This document shows, piece by piece, positions 1 to 7,279 of a DNA stretch of 45,612 bases (position 1 is the first letter of the stretch; every line of letters starts with the position of its first letter). Source of the DNA: Bacteroidales bacterium (lineage in GTDB: Bacteria > Bacteroidota > Bacteroidia > Bacteroidales > Muribaculaceae); NCBI GenBank assembly GCA_004552485.1, contig SFOH01000014.1:1-45612 (forward strand). Direction: 5' to 3'. The notes under the pieces are model-generated. The model did not search any database, was not told where the DNA came from, and saw only the letters and a program-made list of their open reading frames with translations. A program made the translations under genes and the position numbers.

Positions 1-132
1 CCAGGGATAGGACCCAGTTAGACAACCACTCTTAGACAAAGAGTCAACCATCCTAAGTTAAACCAACAAACCGAGTCAACCTTTTTCAGGAACGGACATA
101 GAATAACAAAAAAGGTTAATTTCGGGGGAAAG
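1..132. other. AT-richer non-coding start of window
   Basis: No convincing gene is visible here. The stretch is much less GC-rich than the rest of the window. It contains a short hairpin (ACTCTT at 28-33 pairing with AAGAGT at 39-44) and a longer, weaker pairing (AACCTTTTT at 78-86 with AAAAAGGTT at 109-117) that could be the terminator of a gene lying before the window. Function is inferred only from position. Confidence 0.3.
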
Positions 133-166
133 TTTGAGGATAAGTCAGTAAGGTTTAGTAACTTTG
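133..166 (+). promoter_or_regulatory. Possible Bacteroidota promoter for coaX operon
   Basis: TTTG at 133-136 is followed after 22 bases by TAACTTTG at 159-166, matching the Bacteroidota -33/-7 pattern (TTTG and TAnnTTTG). The spacing is slightly longer than the usual 19-21. Transcription would start near 172 and leave a GC-rich leader of about 150 bases before coaX. Confidence 0.45.
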
Positions 167-322
167 TGGCCAAATAGCCGCGCGGCACGCCGCAGGCGCC
201 TCGTGCGTGGCCTTTTGTGGCGCTCGCCCCCCTGCGGGGAACGGCGCCGAACGGGGCCCGCCGGCGGGGCGTTGCAACGTCGTCCGCCACGACTTAAAAA
301 TAATGACTGATACTTTTCCGGA

Positions 323-1117
323 ATGGAAAATGACATATATACTCTAACGATTGACCAGGGCAACACCAGCGCCAAGCTGGCGCTGTGGACCGATGCGGAA
401 GGCGCGTCCGAGGCCGCCGAGGGCGGCGCGGCACCGGTGTCCGCGGCAGGCCGTGTGTGCCGCCACCGTCTGTGCGTACGCGGGCTAAGCGGCGCGGACA
501 TTCGCCGCGTGTGCTCGGAATACACGGTGAAGGCCGCGATATGGTGCTCTGTCTCGGAGCGTCCGACCGAGGTGTTAGAGGCGCTGCACGAGTGTGTGCC
601 CGCGGTCATCGAGCTGTCGGCGCAGACACCGCTGCCGCTGAAGGTGGACTATACGTCGCCGCGAACGCTGGGCGTGGACCGTCTGGCCGCCGCCGTCGGC
701 GCCCACTCCATCTCTGGTGTCGCCGGCCGCGATATCCTGGTCAGCGACCTGGGCACGGCCATCACGTATGACCATGTCACGGCGTCGGGCCACTATGCCG
801 GCGGCAACATCGCCCCGGGCATCTGGATGCGGCTGTGCGCCCTCAACCACTACACGGCGCGCCTGCCGCAGGTGGAGACGGACGGCGAGACTCCCCTCTG
901 GGGCCACGACACGGAGAGTGCCCTGCGCGGCGGCGCCATCAACGGTGTGGTGGCCGAGCTGGAGTTCTACCGCAGTCACCTGGGCCCCGACGCGGTCACG
1001 GTGCTGACGGGCGGCGCCGCCAAGCTGGTGCAGGACCGCCTGAGTTTCCGCCCGCTCGTCGTCCCCGATCTGGTGTCGCTCGGCCTGGACGCAATTCTTC
1101 ATCACAACGGCCTGTGA
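323..1117 (+). CDS. coaX: Type III pantothenate kinase
   Basis: Phosphorylates pantothenate, the first step of coenzyme A synthesis, in the cytoplasm. The 264-residue length fits the family. The ASKHA-fold phosphate loop DQGNTSAK is at residues 11-18. The pantothenate-site GVDR motif, with the catalytic Asp, is at 117-120. A second nucleotide-binding motif, DLGTAITYD, is at 142-150, and GGNIAPG is at 160-166. The ATG at 323 places the phosphate loop at the expected distance from the start. It is the first gene of a plus-strand cluster with an outer-membrane protein, lptC and a corC-like gene, an order common in Bacteroidales. Type III kinases are not feedback-inhibited by CoA, unlike CoaA; that is family knowledge. 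Confidence 0.95.
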   Translation: MENDIYTLTIDQGNTSAKLALWTDAEGASEAAEGGAAPVSAAGRVCRHRLCVRGLSGADIRRVCSEYTVKAAIWCSVSERPTEVLEALHECVPAVIELSAQTPLPLKVDYTSPRTLGVDRLAAAVGAHSISGVAGRDILVSDLGTAITYDHVTASGHYAGGNIAPGIWMRLCALNHYTARLPQVETDGETPLWGHDTESALRGGAINGVVAELEFYRSHLGPDAVTVLTGGAAKLVQDRLSFRPLVVPDLVSLGLDAILHHNGL

Positions 1118-1157
1118 GCCACAATGTTAACAATCAATAAAGACTAATCGCAAGACA

Positions 1158-2411
1158 ATGAAAATACTGAAACGAATACTCGCCGCCGTCGTGCTGCTCT
1201 CCGCCGCCGCCATCCCCGCGATGGCCCAGAACGGCACCATGAGCCCCTACTCGCGCTTCGGCTACGGCATCCTCTCCGACAACGCCACCTCTGCCCAGCG
1301 CGCCATGGGCGGCGTGGGCTATGCCATGCAGAGCGGCCGTCAGACCAACGTGATGAACCCAGCGTCGTACGCCGCCATCGACTCGCTCACCTTCCTGTTC
1401 GACATGGGCGTGGACTTCACCACCCTCAAGAGCAACGAGGGCGGCCGCAAGCAGACCGACTACGGCGGCGGCTTGGACTACATCACCATGCAGGTGCCCA
1501 TCGGCAAACGCATGGGCGCCAGCGTGGGCCTGCTGCCATACGCCTCGGTGGGCTACTCCTTCGGCAACGAAATCAAGAACGGCGCCACGGAGCGCGACGG
1601 CTCGGGCTCGCTCAACCAGCTCTACCTGGGCTTCGCCGGCCGGCCCTTCAAGGGCTTCAGCCTCGGTTTCAACTTCGCATATCTCTTCGGAAACATCCTC
1701 AACCAGGACTATGTCTCGACGGAGGGCGGCTCGACGACGCTGTTCGAGCGCCGCATGGACGTGCGCGACTGGCGTCTTGACCTGGGCGTGCAATACCGCC
1801 TGGACATCACGCGCAAGGACGCCCTCTCGGTCGGCCTCGTCTACTCGCCCAAGAAAGACCTCCACGGCGACGTCTACGGCATCTACTACGACACGTCGGT
1901 CGACCCCGTCGTGCCCGACACGGTGAACATCGGCAACACGGGCATGAAGGGCCGCTACTCCACGCCCGAGACCTGGGGCGCCGGCATCTCCTGGCAGCAT
2001 TCCTATAAGTTCATGGCCGAAGTCGACTTCACCTACCAGCCCTGGTCTAAGGCCAAATACGCCCAGGTGGAGAGCTTCGAGAGCGGCAAACTCGACGACC
2101 GCTACCGCATCGCCGCCGGCATACAGTATACCCCCGCCTACCGCGGCGGCTACTTCAAGCGCATCAACTATCGCCTCGGCGCTTACTACAACCGCGACTA
2201 CATCATGGTGCGCAACAACAACGTGCGCGACTACGGCGTGACCCTCGGCTTCGGCTTCCCCGTGCCCGCTTTCAAGACCATCGTCAACCTTGGCCTCGAA
2301 TACCGTCACCGCCAGGCATACCCCACCGCCCTGCTCAAGGAGAACTACTTCAACATCACCCTGGGCATCAACTTCAACGAGATGTGGTTCCGCAAGAACA
2401 AGCTCTATTAA
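1158..2411 (+). CDS. Conserved outer-membrane beta-barrel protein
   Basis: A 417-residue protein with a clear signal peptide (MKILKRILAAVVLL..., likely cut after AMA near residue 23) and alternating polar/hydrophobic, aromatic-rich strands typical of an outer-membrane barrel. The early stretch SPYSRFGYGILSDN and the asparagine-proline motif MNPASYAAIDS resemble the N-terminus of FadL/PorV-like barrel proteins found beside coaX and lptC in Bacteroidales. The C-terminus ends in an aromatic-rich strand (FNEMWFRKNKLY). It starts 40 bases after coaX and 39 bases before lptC, so it is probably co-transcribed. The substrate is unknown. I am confident of the location and fold class, not of the function. 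Confidence 0.75.
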   Translation: MKILKRILAAVVLLSAAAIPAMAQNGTMSPYSRFGYGILSDNATSAQRAMGGVGYAMQSGRQTNVMNPASYAAIDSLTFLFDMGVDFTTLKSNEGGRKQTDYGGGLDYITMQVPIGKRMGASVGLLPYASVGYSFGNEIKNGATERDGSGSLNQLYLGFAGRPFKGFSLGFNFAYLFGNILNQDYVSTEGGSTTLFERRMDVRDWRLDLGVQYRLDITRKDALSVGLVYSPKKDLHGDVYGIYYDTSVDPVVPDTVNIGNTGMKGRYSTPETWGAGISWQHSYKFMAEVDFTYQPWSKAKYAQVESFESGKLDDRYRIAAGIQYTPAYRGGYFKRINYRLGAYYNRDYIMVRNNNVRDYGVTLGFGFPVPAFKTIVNLGLEYRHRQAYPTALLKENYFNITLGINFNEMWFRKNKLY

Positions 2412-2450
2412 ACCCCTGACAACTTGTCACTTTAGCCTCTGACCTCCCCG

Positions 2451-3149
2451 ATGCGCCGCCTGCTTTTCCTGCCACTGCTCATGCTGCTCGCCGCAATCAT
2501 TGTGTCGTGCGAAGAGGAGAAGCACACCTACGTCGGCAACGTCAAAAACCCGGAGAAGACGCCAACGATGGTGACGGAGAACGTGGCCACGTTCATCAGC
2601 GACTCGGGCTACACGCGCTATCACATCGAGGCGCCCGTCTGGAATATGTACGAGGACGCCAAGGAGCCGCACTGGACCTTCCCGCGCGGCCTGGCCCTGG
2701 AGCAGTACGACCTGCAGCTGCGCCCCGCCGCCACCATGGCCTGCGACAGCGCCATCTTCTGGTCGCAGAAGCGCTTGTGGCGCCTCGACGGCAACGTGGT
2801 CATGGTCAACGTTCAGAAAGACACGTTCGTGACCCAGCAGCTGTTCTGGGACCAGACCGCCAACAAGCTCTACTCCGACTCGTTCATGCACATCGTCAAG
2901 AACCGCCACGTCATCGAGGGCTACGGATTCGTCTCCAACCAGGAGATGACGCGATACACCGTCCATCGCCCCAACGCCATCATCCCCATCGACGGCGAGA
3001 ACGCCCCCGGCTCGCGCAAACCCGCCTCGGCCGACTCGTCCGTGGCGCCCGTCAACCCCGCGGCTCGCCCGAGCGCTCCGGAACGCGCCTCGCGACGCGG
3101 CAATTCGTCGTTCATACGCCCCGTCTCCGCTGACTCCGCCTCTCACTAA
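2451..3149 (+). CDS. lptC: LPS export protein LptC (lipoprotein form)
   Basis: A 232-residue LptC-family protein. LptC carries lipopolysaccharide from the LptB2FG transporter to LptA across the periplasm. Here the N-terminus is a lipoprotein signal (MRRLLFLPLL, lipobox ending IIVSC with the acylated Cys at residue 20) instead of the single anchor helix of enterobacterial LptC, as is usual in Bacteroidetes. The body (about residues 40-190) has the beta-jellyroll repeat pattern, with motifs such as YHIEAPVWNMYED and HWTFPRGLALEQYD. The last 35 residues are a low-complexity Ser/Ala/Arg tail. It lies between the outer-membrane protein and the corC gene, 11 bases before the latter. Confidence 0.85.
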   Translation: MRRLLFLPLLMLLAAIIVSCEEEKHTYVGNVKNPEKTPTMVTENVATFISDSGYTRYHIEAPVWNMYEDAKEPHWTFPRGLALEQYDLQLRPAATMACDSAIFWSQKRLWRLDGNVVMVNVQKDTFVTQQLFWDQTANKLYSDSFMHIVKNRHVIEGYGFVSNQEMTRYTVHRPNAIIPIDGENAPGSRKPASADSSVAPVNPAARPSAPERASRRGNSSFIRPVSADSASH

Positions 3150-3160
3150 AACTCCCTGAT

Positions 3161-4468
3161 ATGGAAAGCCTTACACCCTGGATTATCATCACCGTCGTCT
3201 CCCTGATTTGCTCCGCCCTGTTCTCCGGAACAGAGATAGCATACATCACGGCTGACCGCGTGCGCACACAGATCGACGTGAAGCACGGCGGCGTGCTCGG
3301 CACAATCATCCGCCGCTTCTACTCCAACTCCGAGTTCTTCATCTCCTCGATTCTGGTGGGCAACAACATCATGCTGGTCATCTACGGTATGGGCTTCGCC
3401 AAGCTGCTGGAGCCGACCATCGCCGGGTGGGTCGACAACAACCAGGCCATGGTCCTGCTGCTGCAGACCATCATCTCCACGGGCATCATCCTGCTCACGG
3501 GCGAGTTCCTGCCGAAAACCATCTTCCGCATCAACCCCAACAGCTCGCTCAAACTCTTCGCGCTGCCCATCTACTTCTTCTACCTCATCTTCTACCCCAT
3601 CTCGTGGCTGACCACCGCCCTGTCGCGTCTGCTCATGCGCCTCGTCGGCATCAAGGGCGAGAAGCCGCGCCTCAAGGCCCTCTCCGTCGACGACCTCTCC
3701 GACTATCTCGAGGAGACAATCGACTCGGCCCAAGAGAAGAAAGAGACGGTGGAGCACGAGGTGAAAATTTTCCATAACGCCCTGGATTTCAGCACCACAC
3801 ATCTGCGTGACTGCATGCTGCCGCGCAACGAGATTGTGGCCGTGAACGTGGACAACACCACCCGCGACGACCTCGTCCGCCTCTTCACCACCTCCGGCCG
3901 CTCCAAAATCATCGTCTACCGCGACGACATCGACAACATCCTCGGCTACATCCACGTCTCAGAGCTGTTCACGCCCGAGGCCGACTGGCACTCGCACATC
4001 AACCCCGTGCTCTACGCCCCGGAGACGCTCCTCGCCAACGTGATGATGCGCCGCCTCCTCGGCGAGAAACGCTCCATCGCCATCGTCGTCGACGAATTCG
4101 GCGGCACGGCCGGTCTGGTCACACTCGAAGACCTCGTCGAGGAAATCTTCGGCGACATCCGCGACGAGCACGACAAACCGGCCCTGCTCTCGCGACAGCT
4201 CGCCGACGACGTCTGGGAATTCGCCGGCCGCTGCGAAATCGAGGACATCAACGACACGTTCCACCTCGACCTGCCCGAAGACGATGACTATCAAACCATT
4301 GCGGGATACGTTCTCCACGCCACGGGCACCATCCCCGAGGCCGGCGCATCGGTTGTTCTCGGCAACTACCGCTTCGACATCGTGAAGAAATCGGCCTCGC
4401 GCCTCGAGACGCTCCGCGTGACGCGCATCGCCCCGACTGAGACGGATGCCGACGTCCAGCCCGAGTAA
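3161..4468 (+). CDS. CorC/HlyC (CNNM-type) transporter with CBS pair
   Basis: A 435-residue membrane protein of the hemolysin C/CorC superfamily. A DUF21 (CNNM) membrane domain with about four hydrophobic segments covers residues 5-190 (ICSALFSGTEIAY, ILVGNNIMLVIYGMGF, TIISTGIILLTGEFLPKTIF). A CBS-domain pair follows at about 205-330 (MLPRNEIVAVNVD, IVVDEFGGTAGLVTLEDLVEEIFGDI). The C-terminal transporter-associated domain is at about 345-425. Members are linked to magnesium or cobalt efflux; in gliding Bacteroidetes the homologue is called GldE. The ion specificity cannot be read from sequence. It is the last gene of the coaX cluster and is followed within 25 bases by a strong hairpin. Confidence 0.88.
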   Translation: MESLTPWIIITVVSLICSALFSGTEIAYITADRVRTQIDVKHGGVLGTIIRRFYSNSEFFISSILVGNNIMLVIYGMGFAKLLEPTIAGWVDNNQAMVLLLQTIISTGIILLTGEFLPKTIFRINPNSSLKLFALPIYFFYLIFYPISWLTTALSRLLMRLVGIKGEKPRLKALSVDDLSDYLEETIDSAQEKKETVEHEVKIFHNALDFSTTHLRDCMLPRNEIVAVNVDNTTRDDLVRLFTTSGRSKIIVYRDDIDNILGYIHVSELFTPEADWHSHINPVLYAPETLLANVMMRRLLGEKRSIAIVVDEFGGTAGLVTLEDLVEEIFGDIRDEHDKPALLSRQLADDVWEFAGRCEIEDINDTFHLDLPEDDDYQTIAGYVLHATGTIPEAGASVVLGNYRFDIVKKSASRLETLRVTRIAPTETDADVQPE

Positions 4469-4491
4469 CCGCGGCTCAGAACACCATGAAC

Positions 4492-4538
4492 GCGCAGCGG
4501 GGCGGCATCCCTAAGGTTGGGAAGCCGCCCCGCTGTGC
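4492..4538. terminator. Strong hairpin between convergent genes
   Basis: The left arm 4492-4506 pairs with 4524-4538 over 15 positions (one G-U), and an inner TCCC/GGGA stem extends it to leave a 7-base loop. There is no T tract. It sits between the corC-like gene (+) and the AI-2E permease (-), which converge, so it most likely stops or stabilises transcripts from both sides. The remainder of the gap to 4690 shows no gene. Confidence 0.75.
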
Positions 4539-4690
4539 GGGTTTGAGGGCCCGACTTGCCCGACGTTCAGGGCATGTCGCTATGTGTGTGTTTTTCTCAG
4601 AGTCGGGGATACATTCATTTCATAATGCCACTCGGGAATTTCTTATTCCTCCCTGCTCTATTATGCTAACACCCGAGGGCGTCATTTTGT

Positions 4691-5767
4691 TTATTCGCGG
4701 TTCGAGATATATTGCTGATAGTATTGCATGATGAGCGCGGTGACGGGCAGGGCGATAATCATGCCGATGATGCCCAAGAGGATGCCCCACACCGAGAGCG
4801 AGAGGAGGATGATGGCGGGATTGAGGCCCAGCTCCTTCTTCATGATGTGCGGGGTGATGAGGTAGTCGCAGACGCTCTGCGAGACAACGTAGACGAGTCC
4901 GCACTTGCCCAGGCCCACCAGGAAGGGGTCGCCGCCGCCGAGGGCCGACACGGCGCAGAGCAGCGCCACGGGGATGATGGTGACATACTGGAAATAGGGA
5001 ATCATATAGAGCACGCCCACCAGCACGGCCATGGGGAACCACAGCGGCAGCCCGGCAAGGTAAAAGCCTATGGTATAGAGCACTATGGCGCAGAGGGCGA
5101 CGATGCCCTGGCCGCGGAAATAGTGGTTCATGCCGTCGGCGACGTTCGTGGCGATTTCCATGAACTTGCGGCGGTATTTGCCGGGGACGATGAGCTTGAG
5201 GCCGTTGGTGAAGATGGGATAGTCGATGAGAATGAACAGCAGGTAGATGATCATCAGCAGCCAGGAGATGGCGTGGAGGAGCACCTCGCCGCCCTGCTGG
5301 AGCAGAGTGGTGCCGTGCGAGAGCATGTCCTCGACGTGCATATTCGCCAGGGTGTGGCCGATGTTCTGGGCGTCGAAATAGCGGTTGGCCATGATGATGA
5401 GCTCCTCGACGCGCGGCGAAACCTGTATCTTTCCGTCGGCGATGTCGTGGAGAATCTGCCCCAAGTGTTCGAGTTCACCCGCAATGGAAGGTATTGTTAG
5501 CCATGTGATTGCACCGACTATGACCACCACCTCCAGGACGGTGAAGATGGCCGTGAACACGCGGTTTTTGACGTGGAAAATCTTTGCGTTCAGCCTCACT
5601 AAGGGTTGGAGTAGATACGCCAACAGCAGTGCCACGAAGAACGGCAGCAGGGCGTCGCGCAGATAATAGATGAGGAAAAATACGCCAAGGGTGATGGCTA
5701 CGCCTATGATGAGGCGCATGATGCGGTCGGTGGTCCAGTATGTGCGGGGTTGTGATGACTGTGGCAT
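4691..5767 (-). CDS. AI-2E family permease (PerM/TqsA-like)
   Basis: A 358-residue polytopic inner-membrane protein of the AI-2E transporter family (PF01594), whose members include PerM, YdiK, TqsA and some Na+/H+ antiporters. The N-terminus has two close helices (RLIIGVAITLGVFFLIYYLRD and LLPFFVALLLAYLLQPLVR). A central soluble insert lies at about 115-185, and further helices follow to the C-terminus, including the family-like GLPLWFPMAVLVGVLYMIPYFQ and a conserved HIMKKELGLNPAIIL region. I start it at the ATG at 5767; an upstream TTG at 5812 would add 15 residues (GCYICARTKAC...) that do not look like family sequence. It follows the RsmF-type gene on the same strand with an 87-base gap. 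The transported substrate is unknown. Confidence 0.85.
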   Translation of the reverse strand: MPQSSQPRTYWTTDRIMRLIIGVAITLGVFFLIYYLRDALLPFFVALLLAYLLQPLVRLNAKIFHVKNRVFTAIFTVLEVVVIVGAITWLTIPSIAGELEHLGQILHDIADGKIQVSPRVEELIIMANRYFDAQNIGHTLANMHVEDMLSHGTTLLQQGGEVLLHAISWLLMIIYLLFILIDYPIFTNGLKLIVPGKYRRKFMEIATNVADGMNHYFRGQGIVALCAIVLYTIGFYLAGLPLWFPMAVLVGVLYMIPYFQYVTIIPVALLCAVSALGGGDPFLVGLGKCGLVYVVSQSVCDYLITPHIMKKELGLNPAIILLSLSVWGILLGIIGMIIALPVTALIMQYYQQYISNRE

Positions 5768-5854
5768 AAGTGACGGGCACGCCTTTGTGCGCGCACATAT
5801 ATAACAGCCCAACGGCCCGCGTGGTTGACCGGCGCCGTCAAAAAAAGCGGAGGG

Positions 5855-7279
5855 TCAGAGCACTTTCGGCGACACTTCGGGCGTGAGGCGCGAGAGGATG
5901 CGGCGCCGTGCGGGCACGAGGTTGTTGGCACGCGAGCCCAAGTTCTTGGCAAAAGCAAGGGGCCGTCCGCCGTAGGTGACGAGCACGATGCCGCGCGGCG
6001 CACCGGGCAGGGCGACGGCCTCGCCGCGCAGGATGGCCAGCGCCGTGGGATAGTCGGCCTCGACGGTGGGGAATACACTGACATTCAAATCGTTGGCGTG
6101 CGCAAGAGCAAAGGCGGGAATGACGTCGCGGCCTTTCACCGTGGCCACCTCCGTGCCCATCGCAATGACGTGCATCTCGCGGGCCACGGCCGCAAAGAAC
6201 GGCGCGGCATAAGCGGGTACGGCTCTGACGCTGTTCTCCTCGCCGCCCGACACAAAAGCATAATCGCCTTTCAGCCACTCCTTTGGAGCACTCACCGCGC
6301 TCCGCGACGCAGTCGCGGAGTCCCGCTTCTTCTTGCCTCCGCGCGAGGGCGCATCAGCGACAGCGGCATCGCCGGGCCTGCGCAGCACGGCGATGAACAG
6401 GCCCTCGCCGCGCACCCTCCCGGGGATGAAGCGTGCGCAGGACGCCGTGCCTTTCACGGCGCCGCAGACACCCGGTAAGTCGCTGAGCCCCAAGTCGATG
6501 CTCTCGGCACCGAACTCGTTGATAAGCCAGGCCACATTGTCCTCGTCCTCGGTGGTGTTGAAGGTGCAGGTCGAATAGACCAGGAAGCCGCCGGGACGGA
6601 GCGCCTGCCATACTCCGCGCAGGATATTGCGCTGTGTCTCAGCGCATTGTTCAATCAGCCGCGGGCTCCATTGCGACACGGCCACCTCCTCTTTTCGCAT
6701 CATGCCCTCGCCGGAGCACGGCGCGTCGACGGCCACCACATCAAAGGCGCCGGGCAGGCGCGAGAAGGCGGCGGCATCGCCCGAGGTGACGCACACATTC
6801 GACGCTCCCCACCGCTCCAGGTTCTCGACTAAGGCGCCGGCGCGGCGGCGGTCAAACTCGTTGCTGACCAACACGGAACCGGCAGGAAGCACGGACAGGG
6901 CGGCGATGGACTTTCCGCCGGGAGCGGCGCAGGCGTCGAGCCAGCGCACGGGGCGGCCGTCCGAAGTCAGCTTTTTCGCCACAAGGCTCATGACCATCGA
7001 CGACGCATCCTGCACGTAGTAGAGCCCCTGGTGCAGCGCGGGGTCGAGCGTAAACGCCGGCCGGTCAGCGAGATAGAAGCCCTCGTCGCACCAGGGCACG
7101 CGGTCGGCGTCCACGGAAACGGCGGCTCCCTTCGCGCCGTTGACGCGCACGGACACCTCCGGCTCGGTCTGCAGCGCTTCGGGCAGGCCGGCCAGCGCGG
7201 GGTAGGCGCTGACCATCTCAACGAAGGCGGCGGGGAGGCGGCGCTCAGGCTTTTCCGGTGATGATGGTGCGGATGTCAT
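5855..7279 (-). CDS. RsmF-type rRNA cytosine-C5 methyltransferase
   Basis: A 474-residue NOL1/NOP2/Sun-family RNA m5C methyltransferase, related to RsmF and RsmB of E. coli; it is likely to modify rRNA in the cytoplasm. The SAM motif DACAAPGGKS is at residues 115-124. The two catalytic cysteines lie in DAPCSGEG (C189) and STCTF (C239). After about residue 335 there is a C-terminal RNA-binding region of the RsmF type (ending near GIVLVTYGGRPLAFAKNLGSRANNLVP). The start overlaps the 3' end of mutS by 35 bases and keeps the family's LPAAF opening. The linker at residues 310-332 is basic and low-complexity, and its DNA contains a perfect 9-3-9 palindrome. The exact rRNA position modified cannot be told. 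Confidence 0.88.
   Translation of the reverse strand: MTSAPSSPEKPERRLPAAFVEMVSAYPALAGLPEALQTEPEVSVRVNGAKGAAVSVDADRVPWCDEGFYLADRPAFTLDPALHQGLYYVQDASSMVMSLVAKKLTSDGRPVRWLDACAAPGGKSIAALSVLPAGSVLVSNEFDRRRAGALVENLERWGASNVCVTSGDAAAFSRLPGAFDVVAVDAPCSGEGMMRKEEVAVSQWSPRLIEQCAETQRNILRGVWQALRPGGFLVYSTCTFNTTEDEDNVAWLINEFGAESIDLGLSDLPGVCGAVKGTASCARFIPGRVRGEGLFIAVLRRPGDAAVADAPSRGGKKKRDSATASRSAVSAPKEWLKGDYAFVSGGEENSVRAVPAYAAPFFAAVAREMHVIAMGTEVATVKGRDVIPAFALAHANDLNVSVFPTVEADYPTALAILRGEAVALPGAPRGIVLVTYGGRPLAFAKNLGSRANNLVPARRRILSRLTPEVSPKVL
6300..6320. repeat. REP-like palindrome inside a coding linker
   Basis: Perfect inverted repeat with arms CTCCGCGAC (6300-6308) and GTCGCGGAG (6312-6320) separated by GCA. 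It lies in the minus-strand RsmF-type gene, in the sequence for residues about 320-328 of a basic linker. The 9-3-9 architecture is the same as in the intergenic palindromes at 10699-10719 and 20594-20614. Confidence 0.7.

Noticed and set aside
1134..2309. Minus-strand open frame opposite the outer-membrane protein gene
   Set aside because: Low-complexity Val/Ala/His-rich product typical of antisense frames here.
4486..4731. 81-codon frame after the corC-like gene
   Set aside because: It runs through the terminator hairpin and has no recognisable features.
5768..5812. TTG-started N-terminal extension of the AI-2E permease
   Set aside because: The extra 15 residues are Cys-rich and unlike the family, and the ATG at 5767 is a better start.
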